A stretch of 64,000 nucleotides of DNA from Betaproteobacteria bacterium (GTDB taxonomy: Bacteria > Pseudomonadota > Gammaproteobacteria > Burkholderiales > Casimicrobiaceae): NCBI GenBank assembly GCA_003153475.1, contig PLYT01000005.1, positions 9,936 through 73,935 on the forward strand, read 5' to 3'. Below are positions 1-8,021 of this stretch, in pieces. How positions within the stretch are numbered: the first letter of the stretch is position 1; every line of letters begins with the position of its first letter. The notes under the pieces were generated by a model. It saw only the letters and a list, made by a program, of their open reading frames with translations, had not been told where the DNA came from and searched no databases. The position numbers and the translations under genes were made by a program.

Positions 1-673
1 GACCCGCTGGTTGCTGAGGAAACGACGACACGCGAAGCGATTCATTCAGCTGCAGGAGCCCACAATTCGGCCGCTGACCGAGCGACGAACTGCGATGCGG
101 GTCATTCATCGGTTGGCCAAGTGCGAGAAGTCCGCAATTCGGTCGCCGACCGATCGACGACCCGCGATGCGAGTCATTCATTGGTTTGCCAAGTGCGAGG
201 AGCCCACAATTCGGTCGCCGACCGATCGACGACCCGCGATGCGAGTCATTCATTGGTTGGCCAAGTGCGAGGAGCCCACAATTCGGTCTCGGCTGTCCAC
301 CATCCCATCCGCCCGTCCAACCTGCTTCCGCGCGGGGACGAGGAAGTTGTTCGGATGCAGTAGCTTTGGTCCGGTCGATTGGCTGGTCCCCAACCACCGC
401 CCGACTCGCCTGACGGGGACACGCTTCCGTGTGCGGAAAGACGAACTCTGCCGACGCACGGAACTGACCCCGTCCGCTGATTGCGTCCTCGTACACTGCC
501 GACGAGCGAACCGTATTGGCCTTCCGGGAGCGCCTTTCGCGGCGTTGCGCCGTGTTCCGGCCGACGAGCGCAACGAGGACCAGGCAAGGACACGCCAACA
601 GGAACAAAACAAGCGGTCGCAGCAGCACCCACTGCTGCCACGTGTCGAAGTCCGTGATCGAATTCCTTCTCAC
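1..673 (-). CDS. Single-pass membrane protein with C-terminal 24-residue tandem repeats (3' end beyond window)
   Basis: Read on the minus strand, the frame beginning at a GTG at 673 (in-frame alternatives TTG 679, GTG 700) stays open for 224 codons to the window edge. The predicted N-terminus is MRRNSITDFDTWQQW, followed by a strongly hydrophobic stretch (about residues 15-38, ending LVLVALVG) and then a basic RRERRSRK segment. This is the layout of a signal-anchor or single-pass membrane protein. About residues 125-215 are 24-residue repeats of the type RPNCGLLALGQPMNDSHRG followed by SSIG. The two plus-strand frames that are also open across the repeat give Arg-rich or featureless products, so I prefer this strand. 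I do not recognise a family. The start is uncertain because no clear Shine-Dalgarno precedes any candidate. The gene is divergent from the EIIA-like gene at 920. Confidence 0.5.
   Translation of the reverse strand, partial: MRRNSITDFDTWQQWVLLRPLVLFLLACPCLVLVALVGRNTAQRRERRSRKANTVRSSAVYEDAISGRGQFRASAEFVFPHTEACPRQASRAVVGDQPIDRTKATASEQLPRPRAEAGWTGGWDGGQPRPNCGLLALGQPMNDSHRGSSIGRRPNCGLLALGKPMNDSHRGSSIGRRPNCGLLALGQPMNDPHRSSSLGQRPNCGLLQLNESLRVSSFPQQPAG
14..288. repeat. 72-bp direct tandem repeat array
   Basis: Units begin at 63, 135 and 207, with a partial unit at 279-288 and a shortened, diverged unit before 63. The units at 135-206 and 207-278 differ at one base, while the unit at 63-134 is clearly more diverged. 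The period of 72 is a multiple of three and keeps several frames open, encoding a 24-residue repeat in the minus-strand gene. The near-identity of two units suggests recent expansion by slippage or unequal recombination. There are no unique spacers between units, so this is not a CRISPR array. Confidence 0.95.
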
Positions 674-689
674 GATCAATGCACCGACT
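364..689. other. Plus strand of the left-edge gene: no plus-strand gene seen
   Basis: Open plus-strand frames here encode compositionally odd, Arg/Thr-rich products without domains. The stretch is best explained as the 5' part of the minus-strand membrane-protein gene. Confidence 0.4.
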
Positions 690-880
690 GTACGCGTCAC
701 TGTGAATAGGACGCATAAATTCGCTGGGATCGCATATAAACTTTGTATAAAGATTGCGGGGACTCTCGACGGTACAGTGTCGATGTCAACTGCCATTTCA
801 GACACGACCAGTGAGAGGGAGGCCGTTTACACTTTCTTTACGCGGGACGCTTCGGATTTGATACGGTTTTTATAAAGAAT
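690..880. promoter_or_regulatory. AT-rich divergent intergenic region, probable promoters for both flanking genes
   Basis: This stretch is much richer in A+T than its surroundings and lies between the minus-strand membrane-protein gene and the EIIA-like gene at 920. A TATAAA at 871-876 is a possible -10 element for the plus-strand gene, but no convincing -35 lies at the right distance. Several TATA-like hexamers around 732-751 could serve the minus-strand gene. The assignment rests on composition and gene layout only. Confidence 0.35.
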
Positions 881-919
881 GCCTTACCTTGGTGTGAACC
901 CTCGTTTGAGGATTCGGCC

Positions 920-1450
920 ATGCGGGAATCAACCGGCGTCACAGCACACCTCTCGTCAGGCCCGCGGCGCCACGCCGTCACTGTGACGTCGCGCAATACC
1001 CTTGCCGACATACTGGAACCAACCGACATCTTGCTTGGACTCGACGTGGCGACGAAGAGTGAAGCACTGCGCGAAATTGCCCGATTCATCGGCGCTCGCC
1101 ACCAGCTGTCGGACGCGACAGTACTTGCGAGCCTCGTCGAACGCGAAGAGGTCGGATCCACTGGACTGGGCTGTGGGGTCGCCATCCCGCACGCGCGCGT
1201 CAACGGACTGGATCGCCCGGTCGCCGCATTCGTCCGGACGCGGATAGCGATCGCCTTCGACGCGCCCGATGGGAAGCCGGTTACCGACATGATTGTTCTT
1301 CTTGTCCCGCACGAAGCCACCGACGATCATCTGCTGCTTCTTGCCGAAATAGCGGAGATGTTTACCGACAAGACATTCCGCGAGAATCTGCGCAATTGCG
1401 TCGACGCCGGCGAGGTGCGCGCAAGACTACTGGGCGCAGCGGGGCCGTGA
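920..1450 (+). CDS. PTS EIIA-Ntr-like (PtsN family) protein, copy 1
   Basis: The 176-residue product is a single EIIA type-2/Ntr domain (about residues 33-172) behind a short extra N-terminus. The phosphorylatable histidine lies in GVAIPHAR (His91), and the preceding STGLGCG segment also fits the family. EIIA-Ntr proteins are cytoplasmic phosphocarriers that receive phosphate from NPr and regulate transporters, kinases and stress responses rather than carrying sugar. The ATG at 920 follows TGAGGA at a good distance. The usual rpoN-hpf neighbourhood of canonical ptsN is absent. A second copy lies at 8022, and the two bracket two transporter systems, so a local regulatory role is likely but inferred. 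Confidence 0.85.
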   Translation: MRESTGVTAHLSSGPRRHAVTVTSRNTLADILEPTDILLGLDVATKSEALREIARFIGARHQLSDATVLASLVEREEVGSTGLGCGVAIPHARVNGLDRPVAAFVRTRIAIAFDAPDGKPVTDMIVLLVPHEATDDHLLLLAEIAEMFTDKTFRENLRNCVDAGEVRARLLGAAGP

Positions 1451-1502
1451 CCCTCTGAATCTCGCTCGTCCATGACCGATCGCGCCTATTCCTATTATTC
1501 GG

Positions 1503-1676
1503 ATGGCGAAAGCTGCTTGTTGGCCGTGTGCAGCAGTGCCGCCTAAGACAGTGGATAGCCTCTCCCCCTCGACGTTGTTCTGGATAGTAATCGCCGCCGC
1601 GCTCTTTGCCGCCGAGCTGGGCATCACGGCGATACTTGTGTGCCGGAGCACGAAACCGTCGCGCAGTCGACATTGA
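1503..1676 (+). CDS. Putative 57-residue single-pass membrane peptide
   Basis: An ATG at 1503 opens 57 codons ending in TGA at 1674-1676. The product has one hydrophobic segment, LFWIVIAAALFAAELGITAI, followed by a basic tail (CRSTKPSRSRH), which is the positive-inside layout of a small inner-membrane protein. Codon choice is compatible with coding, but no Shine-Dalgarno is seen. GTG codons at 1536 and 1551 are alternative starts. It lies between the EIIA-like gene and the 2-TM protein gene, and no family is recognised. Confidence 0.35.
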   Translation: MAKAACWPCAAVPPKTVDSLSPSTLFWIVIAAALFAAELGITAILVCRSTKPSRSRH

Positions 1677-2059
1677 TCTGCTGGGTCCACCAAGCAACCG
1701 AGAGGGACTGAGGCGGACTAACAAAGCGCACAAGCGTGCCGACGCACGCTCCGGGACGAGGATCACGAAGAGTACCGACGCCGGCTGGTGACCAACGATA
1801 TTCATGGCGGGCTTGCCCCATGGTTCAGAGCCGCCGTCCCCTGCCGGCAAACCTCGGCAAGGCTCGCCCTACACGCCGAGGTTCGTCCGACGGATCGGGC
1901 GTGACCGGCGTTGAACAAGTGTGGAGTTCCAGAGGTCAGTGTCGGCCAACTCGCTGCAACGCACGCATGAACAGGCGTGACGTGCGCGCGCTAGGCTGGG
2001 TGGTGACGGGCGACGCTTGCTCTGAAATAGCCCGTGTAGCGTTGGGGAGCCGGCGGAGA
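1677..2059. other. Gap with possible decayed coding remnant
   Basis: No intact gene is supported. On the plus strand, a frame between stops from 1722 to 1904 reads plausibly as protein (it includes the segment DEDHEEYRRRLVTNDIHGG) but has no ATG and only a late GTG at 1788. The frame leading into the next gene is open from 1736 but Arg/Pro-rich until about 2060. This may be a degraded gene. Confidence 0.3.
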
Positions 2060-2587
2060 ATGTCCCTTGCAGCGCTCCGTGAACTGGGTGGCCGCTGGCG
2101 CGCCGTTCACGCATCTCCCACGGCCGACCATCCCGAGCCGCTCGGGGCTTTGCTGATCGGACAGCTGCCTAACTCCCTATCAAGGGAGCACGAAAAAACG
2201 GCCGTCGAGTTTGTCGATAGCCTGCGCGCCTGCTGCCCGGATCTGTATAGCGAGCGCGCACTGCGAAACCGTTGTCTTAGCAGCTGCGGTCAGGCCATCG
2301 TAAGTCTCGCGTTCGGTGTAATCCTTGCACACTGGACTTCGTCCGATATCCCGATTGTCGGCGACGCGGCACTCGTAATGTTCGTGATCGCGTGCTGGAG
2401 TCTCGTGACGACGATCCAGCTTTGGCGCACTCATCGTCTGGTAAAGCGAATAAGCGAGTTCCGTAGGTTGCGCAGGCCAGTCACTCACGGATCTTCGGCG
2501 CAGCCTGAAGATGATCCGTTGACGAGAGCGACGGCGACTCCGGCGACCACTGGCCGTCCTCCCACAGAAGACGATCGTACGTTGTAG
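2060..2587 (+). CDS. Hypothetical two-TM membrane protein
   Basis: The ATG at 2060 lies close behind a GGCGGAG sequence. I prefer it to the upstream open frame from 1736, which has low-complexity composition. The 175-residue product has a polar N-terminal half (with REHEKTAVEFVDSLRACC), two hydrophobic segments (about residues 75-92 and 100-118, the second containing AALVMFVIACWSLVTT) and a Pro/Thr-rich acidic tail. The family is not recognised. A decayed relative sits on the other side of the ZIP-like gene (4041-4277) and matches the second half without gaps, so the family is real and has been duplicated locally. Confidence 0.55.
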   Translation: MSLAALRELGGRWRAVHASPTADHPEPLGALLIGQLPNSLSREHEKTAVEFVDSLRACCPDLYSERALRNRCLSSCGQAIVSLAFGVILAHWTSSDIPIVGDAALVMFVIACWSLVTTIQLWRTHRLVKRISEFRRLRRPVTHGSSAQPEDDPLTRATATPATTGRPPTEDDRTL

Positions 2588-2627
2588 TTCAGGATGCCGT
2601 GATCTGCGAAAACTCAGGCGGCATAGC

Positions 2628-3959
2628 ATGGACAGACTGACGGAATTGTTGCCTGTTATTCTCGTCGGTCTGTTGACGACCTCGTCGTCCATGGTCGGCG
2701 CCGCGATCGGCCTCTATGCGCCGTTGTCACGGCGGGTTCTCGCGTCCATCCTTGCCTTCGCGGCAGGGTCGCTGATCAGCGCCCTCGCCATCGAACTCGC
2801 CTTCAAGGGAGCGATGGAGCTTCATCGCCACGGGTTCAACGTCCACTCGGCATGGGGGTTCATTGCCGGTGGGTTCGCGTGCGGCGCCATCGCGTATTTC
2901 AGCACCTCGATGTTCCTGGAAAAGAAGGGCGCTGCCGTCCGGCTTCCGACGCAGTTCCGCGAATATGCTCTGGCCCGAAAGCACGAGCAGACGAAGGAGC
3001 TGATCGGCCTGCTTGCGAAGTGCGATCTATTACGCCATCTTCCCGCCGAAGCAATCGAACAGATCTTGCCGAGCGTACGCAAGCACCGGGTGAACGCCGG
3101 GGCGGTGCTTTTTCGCGCGGGCGACCCCGCCGATGCCTTGTACATCGTCGCCTGCGGATCGGTGGAGGTCATCGCCGATTTGCCCGGCGACGCCGGAAAA
3201 GCAGGCACGGTAATCGCCGAACTCGGACCCGGCATGGCATTCGGGGAGATGGGACTGATCAGCGGCGGCGCAAGGAGCGCCACGATCCGAACCGTCTCCG
3301 GCGCAGAGTTGCTGGAAATCGGGCGTGAAGATTTCGACGCCTTGATCGCGGCCGATCCGATTATGGCCCGGGCGGTTCAGCGGCTCAGCCACGAGCGAGC
3401 CATTCGCAATTTGAGCTCGGGCGGGTCCGATCCATCGACGTGGGCAAGAGTGGCAAGCCGCAGTCTCGAACACATCAGTCGCGTGGAGACCAACAAAATG
3501 TTGCGCGAGGCGGGACAGGGGGCGGGCATGGCGATCGTGCTGGGGAACATCCTGGACACGATCCCCGGTTGCCTAGTCATCGGCGCAACCTTCAACGGCC
3601 TCGCCAACCTGTCGCTCACACTCATGCTGGGAATGTTTCTCGGCGGTATCCCCGAAGGCGCCGTCAGCGCGGCCATGCTGACACGGGCCGGCTACAAAGC
3701 GAAGGTCATTTTTGCATTGTGGGCAGCGGTTCTGCTTGCCGGGATGGTGGCTGCGGCGCTGGGGAAGGTACTCATCGGAACGTCCGCATCGCTCGCCGCC
3801 GTGTTCTGTCAGGCCGTTGCCGGTGGGGCTGTTCTTGCGCTCGTCGCGCACACCATGATCCCCGAAGCAAATCATGACGGAGGTTCTCTTGTCGTGCTCC
3901 CGACGGTGGCGGGCTTTCTGTTCGCACTGTACCTGGCGCTGCCCGCGGCACTGGTTTGA
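2628..3959 (+). CDS. ZIP-like divalent cation permease with inserted cyclic-nucleotide-binding domain
   Basis: The 443-residue product begins with three hydrophobic segments (residues 7-95). A cyclic-nucleotide-binding domain follows at about 128-245, with a phosphate-binding-cassette-like sequence FGEMGLISGGARSA in which Glu207 and Arg216 occupy the ligand positions. Five or so further membrane segments (298-443) complete the protein. The second membrane half carries ZIP-like signatures: NILDTIPGCLVIG, GGIPEG and HTMIPEA, so Asp310, Glu343, His408 and Glu413 could line a metal path. The ordinary ZIP histidines in the first two motifs are replaced. I infer a metal-ion permease or its regulator gated by cAMP or another nucleotide. 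The fold of the membrane half is a motif-level assignment. Confidence 0.75.
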   Translation: MDRLTELLPVILVGLLTTSSSMVGAAIGLYAPLSRRVLASILAFAAGSLISALAIELAFKGAMELHRHGFNVHSAWGFIAGGFACGAIAYFSTSMFLEKKGAAVRLPTQFREYALARKHEQTKELIGLLAKCDLLRHLPAEAIEQILPSVRKHRVNAGAVLFRAGDPADALYIVACGSVEVIADLPGDAGKAGTVIAELGPGMAFGEMGLISGGARSATIRTVSGAELLEIGREDFDALIAADPIMARAVQRLSHERAIRNLSSGGSDPSTWARVASRSLEHISRVETNKMLREAGQGAGMAIVLGNILDTIPGCLVIGATFNGLANLSLTLMLGMFLGGIPEGAVSAAMLTRAGYKAKVIFALWAAVLLAGMVAAALGKVLIGTSASLAAVFCQAVAGGAVLALVAHTMIPEANHDGGSLVVLPTVAGFLFALYLALPAALV

Positions 3960-4040
3960 GCGCCGGACAATGCGATGCCCCGTGGGTACCCGCGGACTGC
4001 AAGGACCTGGCGCTCCTCGCCGCGCAATGCGCTGCATGCC

Positions 4041-4277
4041 TATCGCGCGCGGGACGAAGCTGCAGGCGGCATAGAAATCCACAGCCTCGCCGTGAGAGGA
4101 TTTCTTGGCTGCCTCATCCTCGCACGTTATGCATGATCGGAGAATCGGACGCTTAGCGAGGCAGCACTTGTGTTATTGCTGATGGGGTGCTGGTCTCTTA
4201 CGACAACATTTCAACTGCGGCGGATATATAACGTGATCAGGCGTCTTGAGGGCGAGCAAACACCGTCGGTGAGCTGA
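4041..4277 (+). pseudogene. Decayed paralogue of the 2-TM protein at 2060
   Basis: In one frame this stretch aligns without gaps to the second half of the 2060-2587 product. SEAALVLLLMGCWSLTTTFQL matches GDAALVMFVIACWSLVTTIQL, and upstream LGCLILARYA aligns with AFGVILAHWT. The frame is broken by a TGA at 4134-4136 exactly where the paralogue has serine, no start is evident, and it ends at TGA 4275-4277 well short of the paralogue's tail. The homologous stretch begins at about 4041, just after the ZIP-like gene. This is a duplicated, degenerated gene end. Confidence 0.65.
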
Positions 4278-4529
4278 CTGCACCGATCGGCTATTGCTCA
4301 CGCGCCAGGTAACGACACCCGCGAAGCAGTCGGTCGCGCAGCCTACACGTTGGGGAGCGATAACCCAGTGCGCGCCCTCGACCTCGATGTGAACAAGATC
4401 CAGATTGAAGTACCTCCGGCCGATTACGGTGACGAACCTTCGCCGGGTGCCAGCGGAATTCCTGACAGCTCGTCCCAGGGCGACGAAGGCAAGGCGTCTG
4501 ACGCGCCCGGCGCGGGCACCCCCCGTTGA
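4278..4529 (+). other. Possible remnant open frame, Gly/Pro/Asp-rich
   Basis: Immediately after the pseudogene stop, the same frame continues to TGA 4527-4529. It encodes a plausible soluble sequence (containing NPVRALDLDVNKIQIEVPPA and a Ser/Gly/Asp-rich tail). There is no ATG; a TTG at 4350 or GTG at 4368 could start a short peptide. It may be the tail of a lost gene. Downstream, a small hairpin (CCTCT 4574-4578 with AGAGG 4585-4589) lies before the ABC permease gene, and nothing else is seen to 4693. Confidence 0.25.
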
Positions 4530-4693
4530 CGAAGGTACCGCTGCCAGAAGCCGCTGGCACGCGACGAGCTAAACCTCTCGCGTAAGAGGCGAATTATTGC
4601 AGGCGGCTAGCTGCTGCCCACGTTGTCTGCGCGTAACATCCACGGGGGCAACGTCGCCACGTCTGGACGGCGCTCCCGCTCCGGAACTCTGCC

Positions 4694-6454
4694 ATGAACG
4701 CCAGGGCATACCCCCAAACGACCGCTCAGCAGCTCGAACCCGGCTCGCGGCTCGGCTGGATCGACGCGATCGTTGTCCTAGCGGTCTTCGTGTTGTTGTG
4801 GCTGCTCGTGGTTTTGACCGGCGACATGCGGGTGCGCTTCGACGAATTACACCCGCCACCGCTCTCGCTCGATGTCGCGCTCATCCCGTACTACACCGCT
4901 CGCACGGTATTGCGGATGTTCATCGCCTTCGCCGCGGCGCTCCTGTTTACCTTCACTTACGGCTATGTCGCCGCCAAGAGTACCCGAGCGCGGAAGGTGA
5001 TGTTGCCGCTGCTGGACATCCTACAGTCGGTCCCGGTGCTGGGGTTTCTCTCGATCACTGTCACCGGCTTCCTGGCGCTCTTTCCGGGCAGCTTGCTTGG
5101 CGTCGAGTGCGCCAGCATTTTCGCCATCTTCACGGCACAGGCCTGGAACATGACGTTCGGCTTCTACCACTCTCTCATCACGATCCCGGCCGAACTGCAG
5201 GAGGCTGCCTCCGTGTACGGCATGAATCGCTGGCAGCGCTTCACCAAGGTCGAATTGCCCTCGTCCGCGATTGGCCTAATGTGGAACTCGATGATGAGTT
5301 TTGGCGGTGGCTGGTTCTTTGTCGCGCAAAGTGAAGCCATCTCCGTCCTCAACAAGAATATCAAGCTGCCTGGACTGGGTTCGTACATGGCCGGCGCTGT
5401 GGAAGCGGGAGACACGCGCGCCGCCGTCTACGCCATCGTGGCGATGATCATCACCATCGTGGTTCTCGATCAGGTGCTCTGGCGACCATTGGTGGCATGG
5501 GCCGAGAAGTTCAAGCTGGAGCAAACCGAAGGCAAGGACAGCCCCACGTCGTGGATGCTGAATCTGTTACGACGCTCGTACGTGCTGGCGTGGTTTTCCC
5601 ATCACGTCGGGCGCGGGTTCGGACACACCTCGCAGCGCGCTTCATTGCTCGCCTCGGACCTCACGCAAACGATCTCTGGGCGCACTCCGCCTCCGATCAA
5701 GGCGTTGCTACGAATTGCCATGTGGGCACTCACCGTCATAGCCGTGGCGTGGCTCATCTTCGACGCGATTGACATCGCCAAGGAGATCAGGACCGACATG
5801 ACCGGAACGGAAATGCTGCACGTGGTATGGCTCGGCGTGCTTACCCTGCTTCGCGTCGCGGCCATGAGCGTCATCGCTACGCTGATCTGGACTCCGATTG
5901 GCGTTTGGATCGGTCTGCGGCCACGCGTGGCCCGTGTGGCCCAGCCGCTCGCGCAAATCGCGGCGTCGTTTCCGGTGAATATGACCTTCCCGTTCATCGT
6001 CGCATTTTTCATCGCGACCCACATCCCGATCAATCTCGGCAGCGTATTCCTCATGGCGCTGGGTACGCAGTGGTACATCTTGTTCAACGTCATCGCCGGC
6101 GCGATGGCGATACCCACCGATCTGCGTGAAGCCGCCACGCTGTTCGGCCTTCACCGCTGGCGCCTTTGGAAAACGCTGATCATTCCGGCGATATTTCCGT
6201 TCTGGGTTACCGGGGCCGTCACCGCGACCGGCGGGGCCTGGAACGCGAGTATCGTGGCGGAAGTCGCCACGTGGGGCAACGACAAGCTGGTTGCCGATGG
6301 CCTGGGCGCGTACATTGCGCAGGTGACCGAGAAGGGTGATCAGCCCGCAATTTATTTCAGCATTGTCGTGATGGCCCTATTCGTGGTCGCCATCAACCGC
6401 GTCGTATGGCGCCGCCTGTATGATCTCGCCGAACGCAGGTTCAGACTCGATTGA
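4694..6454 (+). CDS. NitT/TauT-type ABC transporter, two fused permease domains
   Basis: The 586-residue product contains two binding-protein-dependent permease domains in tandem. Each has about five or six membrane segments and an EAA-like cytoplasmic loop: LQEAASVYGMNRWQRF in the first half, LREAATLFGLHRWRLWK in the second. Domains span roughly residues 70-270 and 375-575. Most NitT/TauT importers use a homodimer of one permease, so here the dimer is encoded as one chain. The ATPase follows after 57 bp. No substrate-binding protein is encoded between 0.7 and 8.6 kb, so the substrate cannot be inferred; the family handles nitrate, sulfonates, bicarbonate and pyrimidine precursors. Confidence 0.85.
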   Translation: MNARAYPQTTAQQLEPGSRLGWIDAIVVLAVFVLLWLLVVLTGDMRVRFDELHPPPLSLDVALIPYYTARTVLRMFIAFAAALLFTFTYGYVAAKSTRARKVMLPLLDILQSVPVLGFLSITVTGFLALFPGSLLGVECASIFAIFTAQAWNMTFGFYHSLITIPAELQEAASVYGMNRWQRFTKVELPSSAIGLMWNSMMSFGGGWFFVAQSEAISVLNKNIKLPGLGSYMAGAVEAGDTRAAVYAIVAMIITIVVLDQVLWRPLVAWAEKFKLEQTEGKDSPTSWMLNLLRRSYVLAWFSHHVGRGFGHTSQRASLLASDLTQTISGRTPPPIKALLRIAMWALTVIAVAWLIFDAIDIAKEIRTDMTGTEMLHVVWLGVLTLLRVAAMSVIATLIWTPIGVWIGLRPRVARVAQPLAQIAASFPVNMTFPFIVAFFIATHIPINLGSVFLMALGTQWYILFNVIAGAMAIPTDLREAATLFGLHRWRLWKTLIIPAIFPFWVTGAVTATGGAWNASIVAEVATWGNDKLVADGLGAYIAQVTEKGDQPAIYFSIVVMALFVVAINRVVWRRLYDLAERRFRLD

Positions 6455-6511
6455 GTAACATGTACGTCGGCGGGGCCTTGGGCGCCACACCATCGTTGCC
6501 GGGAGTGACTG

Positions 6512-7969
6512 ATGTCTGTTGAAACCGTACTTGCTGATAGACCGGCCCCGGAGGTTCCGCGCGACGCCCGGTCGGCTCCGCTCATCGAGTTGCGGCACGT
6601 ATCGAAGTCGTACTCGGGCGCCGGAGGCGGAGCGCCGGTAACGGTGCTCGACGACATCAACCTCGATGTACGTGACGGGGAAATGCTGGCGCTGCTGGGG
6701 CAATCGGGCTCCGGCAAGTCCACGATACTGCGGCTCATGGCTGGTCTGACCGAAGCGTCGCAGGGTGCCGTGCTCAGTCACGGGTCGCCACTTTCCGGCG
6801 TCAATCGCCGCCTCGCGATCGTGTTCCAAAGCTTCGCCCTCTATCCCTGGCTCACCGTGCAGGAAAACGTGCAGGTCGGGCTGATCCAGCGGCGTCTCGA
6901 CACGCGACAGGAAAAGGAAGAAATCGACCGGGCTCTCGAGCTCATCGGTCTGACCGGCTACGAGAATGCGTATCCGAAGCAATTGTCGGGTGGCATGCGT
7001 CAGCGCGTCGGTTTCGCAAGGGCACTCGTCGCGCAGCCCGAGGTGCTATGCATGGACGAGCCGTTCAGCGCACTCGATGTCCTCACTGCAGAAAACCTGC
7101 GTACTCAGGTGGTTGATTTGTGGCGCGGGTCGGGACACGCCGGCCTGAAGAGCATCTTTCTGGTAACCCACAACATCGCCGAAGCGGTTTTCATTGCAAC
7201 CCGCATTGTCATCATTTCGTCTCATCCCGGCCGCTTGCGCACTGTCATTGTCAATCCCCTCCCCTACCCGCGCGATGTCAACTCGCGACAATTCATGGCG
7301 CTCGTCGATCAAGTGCACGCCGCGATTACGGCATTGGTTCTTCCGGACGAGCCGAGCGACGCGGTCGCTGTGCGTCCCGCCGATGCAGGGCCTGGCCGGG
7401 CAGTTGCCCCCGCGGAGGGTCCGCGCGAAGAGGCGACATCGGGTATCAGCGCGCGAGTAGAAACGATTCCGAATGCCCCGGTAGAAACCATCGTCGGCTT
7501 GCTCGAAATTCTGGAGGACAGCCAGGAGACGATCAACGTCTTCGATCTGAGCGCTCGGATCGGCAGGGAGTTCGGCGAGACCATTGCGATTGTCAAGGCG
7601 GCGGAGATGCTGGGGCTCGTCGACACGCCAAAGGACGACGTAGTCATGACTCAGTTCGGCTGGTATTTTCTTGCCGCGCCTGAGACCGCTCGTAAGACTC
7701 TTTTCCGGCAAGCGGTCATGAAATTACGCCTGTTTCAAATGCTTACCGCGCGTCTGGATGCCGCGCCCGACGGACGCGTGGATGCCGGCATCTTTCTGGA
7801 GGAACTGGGAACGCTCCTTCCCTACGATCAGCCGCCCAAGCTCTTCCAGACGCTTATCGCCTGGGGACGCTACGCCGAACTCGTGGATTTCGATCAAAAC
7901 GCGAATGTCGTCTACCTTCACGAGGCGAGCGAAAGTGACGACGACGAAGCCGGAGAGGCCTCGCCTTGA
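6512..7969 (+). CDS. ABC transporter ATPase with AAA-associated C-terminal domain
   Basis: The 485-residue product carries an N-terminal ABC domain: Walker A GQSGSGKST (63-71), Q-loop at Gln106, signature LSGGMRQ (158-164), Walker B CMDEP (180-184) and switch His220. A variable linker (280-320) leads to a second domain (about 322-470) resembling the AAA-associated C-terminal domain found on some nitrate/sulfonate-type ATPases. It ends in an acidic tail. The ATG follows GGGAG at normal spacing. It energises the fused permease encoded just upstream. The extra domain is likely regulatory, and the adjacent EIIA-Ntr-like protein is a candidate partner, which is inference. Confidence 0.85.
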   Translation: MSVETVLADRPAPEVPRDARSAPLIELRHVSKSYSGAGGGAPVTVLDDINLDVRDGEMLALLGQSGSGKSTILRLMAGLTEASQGAVLSHGSPLSGVNRRLAIVFQSFALYPWLTVQENVQVGLIQRRLDTRQEKEEIDRALELIGLTGYENAYPKQLSGGMRQRVGFARALVAQPEVLCMDEPFSALDVLTAENLRTQVVDLWRGSGHAGLKSIFLVTHNIAEAVFIATRIVIISSHPGRLRTVIVNPLPYPRDVNSRQFMALVDQVHAAITALVLPDEPSDAVAVRPADAGPGRAVAPAEGPREEATSGISARVETIPNAPVETIVGLLEILEDSQETINVFDLSARIGREFGETIAIVKAAEMLGLVDTPKDDVVMTQFGWYFLAAPETARKTLFRQAVMKLRLFQMLTARLDAAPDGRVDAGIFLEELGTLLPYDQPPKLFQTLIAWGRYAELVDFDQNANVVYLHEASESDDDEAGEASP

Positions 7970-8021
7970 GCAATGCCCGATTGCGGAGCCCGGTCGTGTT
8001 GAATGCTAAGAGACTCGAGAA

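Noticed and set aside
14..288. Direct repeats considered as a CRISPR array
   Set aside because: Units abut at a fixed 72-bp period with no unique spacers and no cas genes nearby. This is a tandem coding repeat.
11..709. Plus-strand open frame across the 72-bp repeats
   Set aside because: The product is Arg-rich and lacks any hydrophobic or domain features, and a second plus frame is equally open. The minus strand gives a coherent membrane-anchored protein.
4291..4560. Minus-strand open frame of 89 codons
   Set aside because: Arg/Cys-rich product without features. The opposite strand reads more like protein, though it lacks an ATG.
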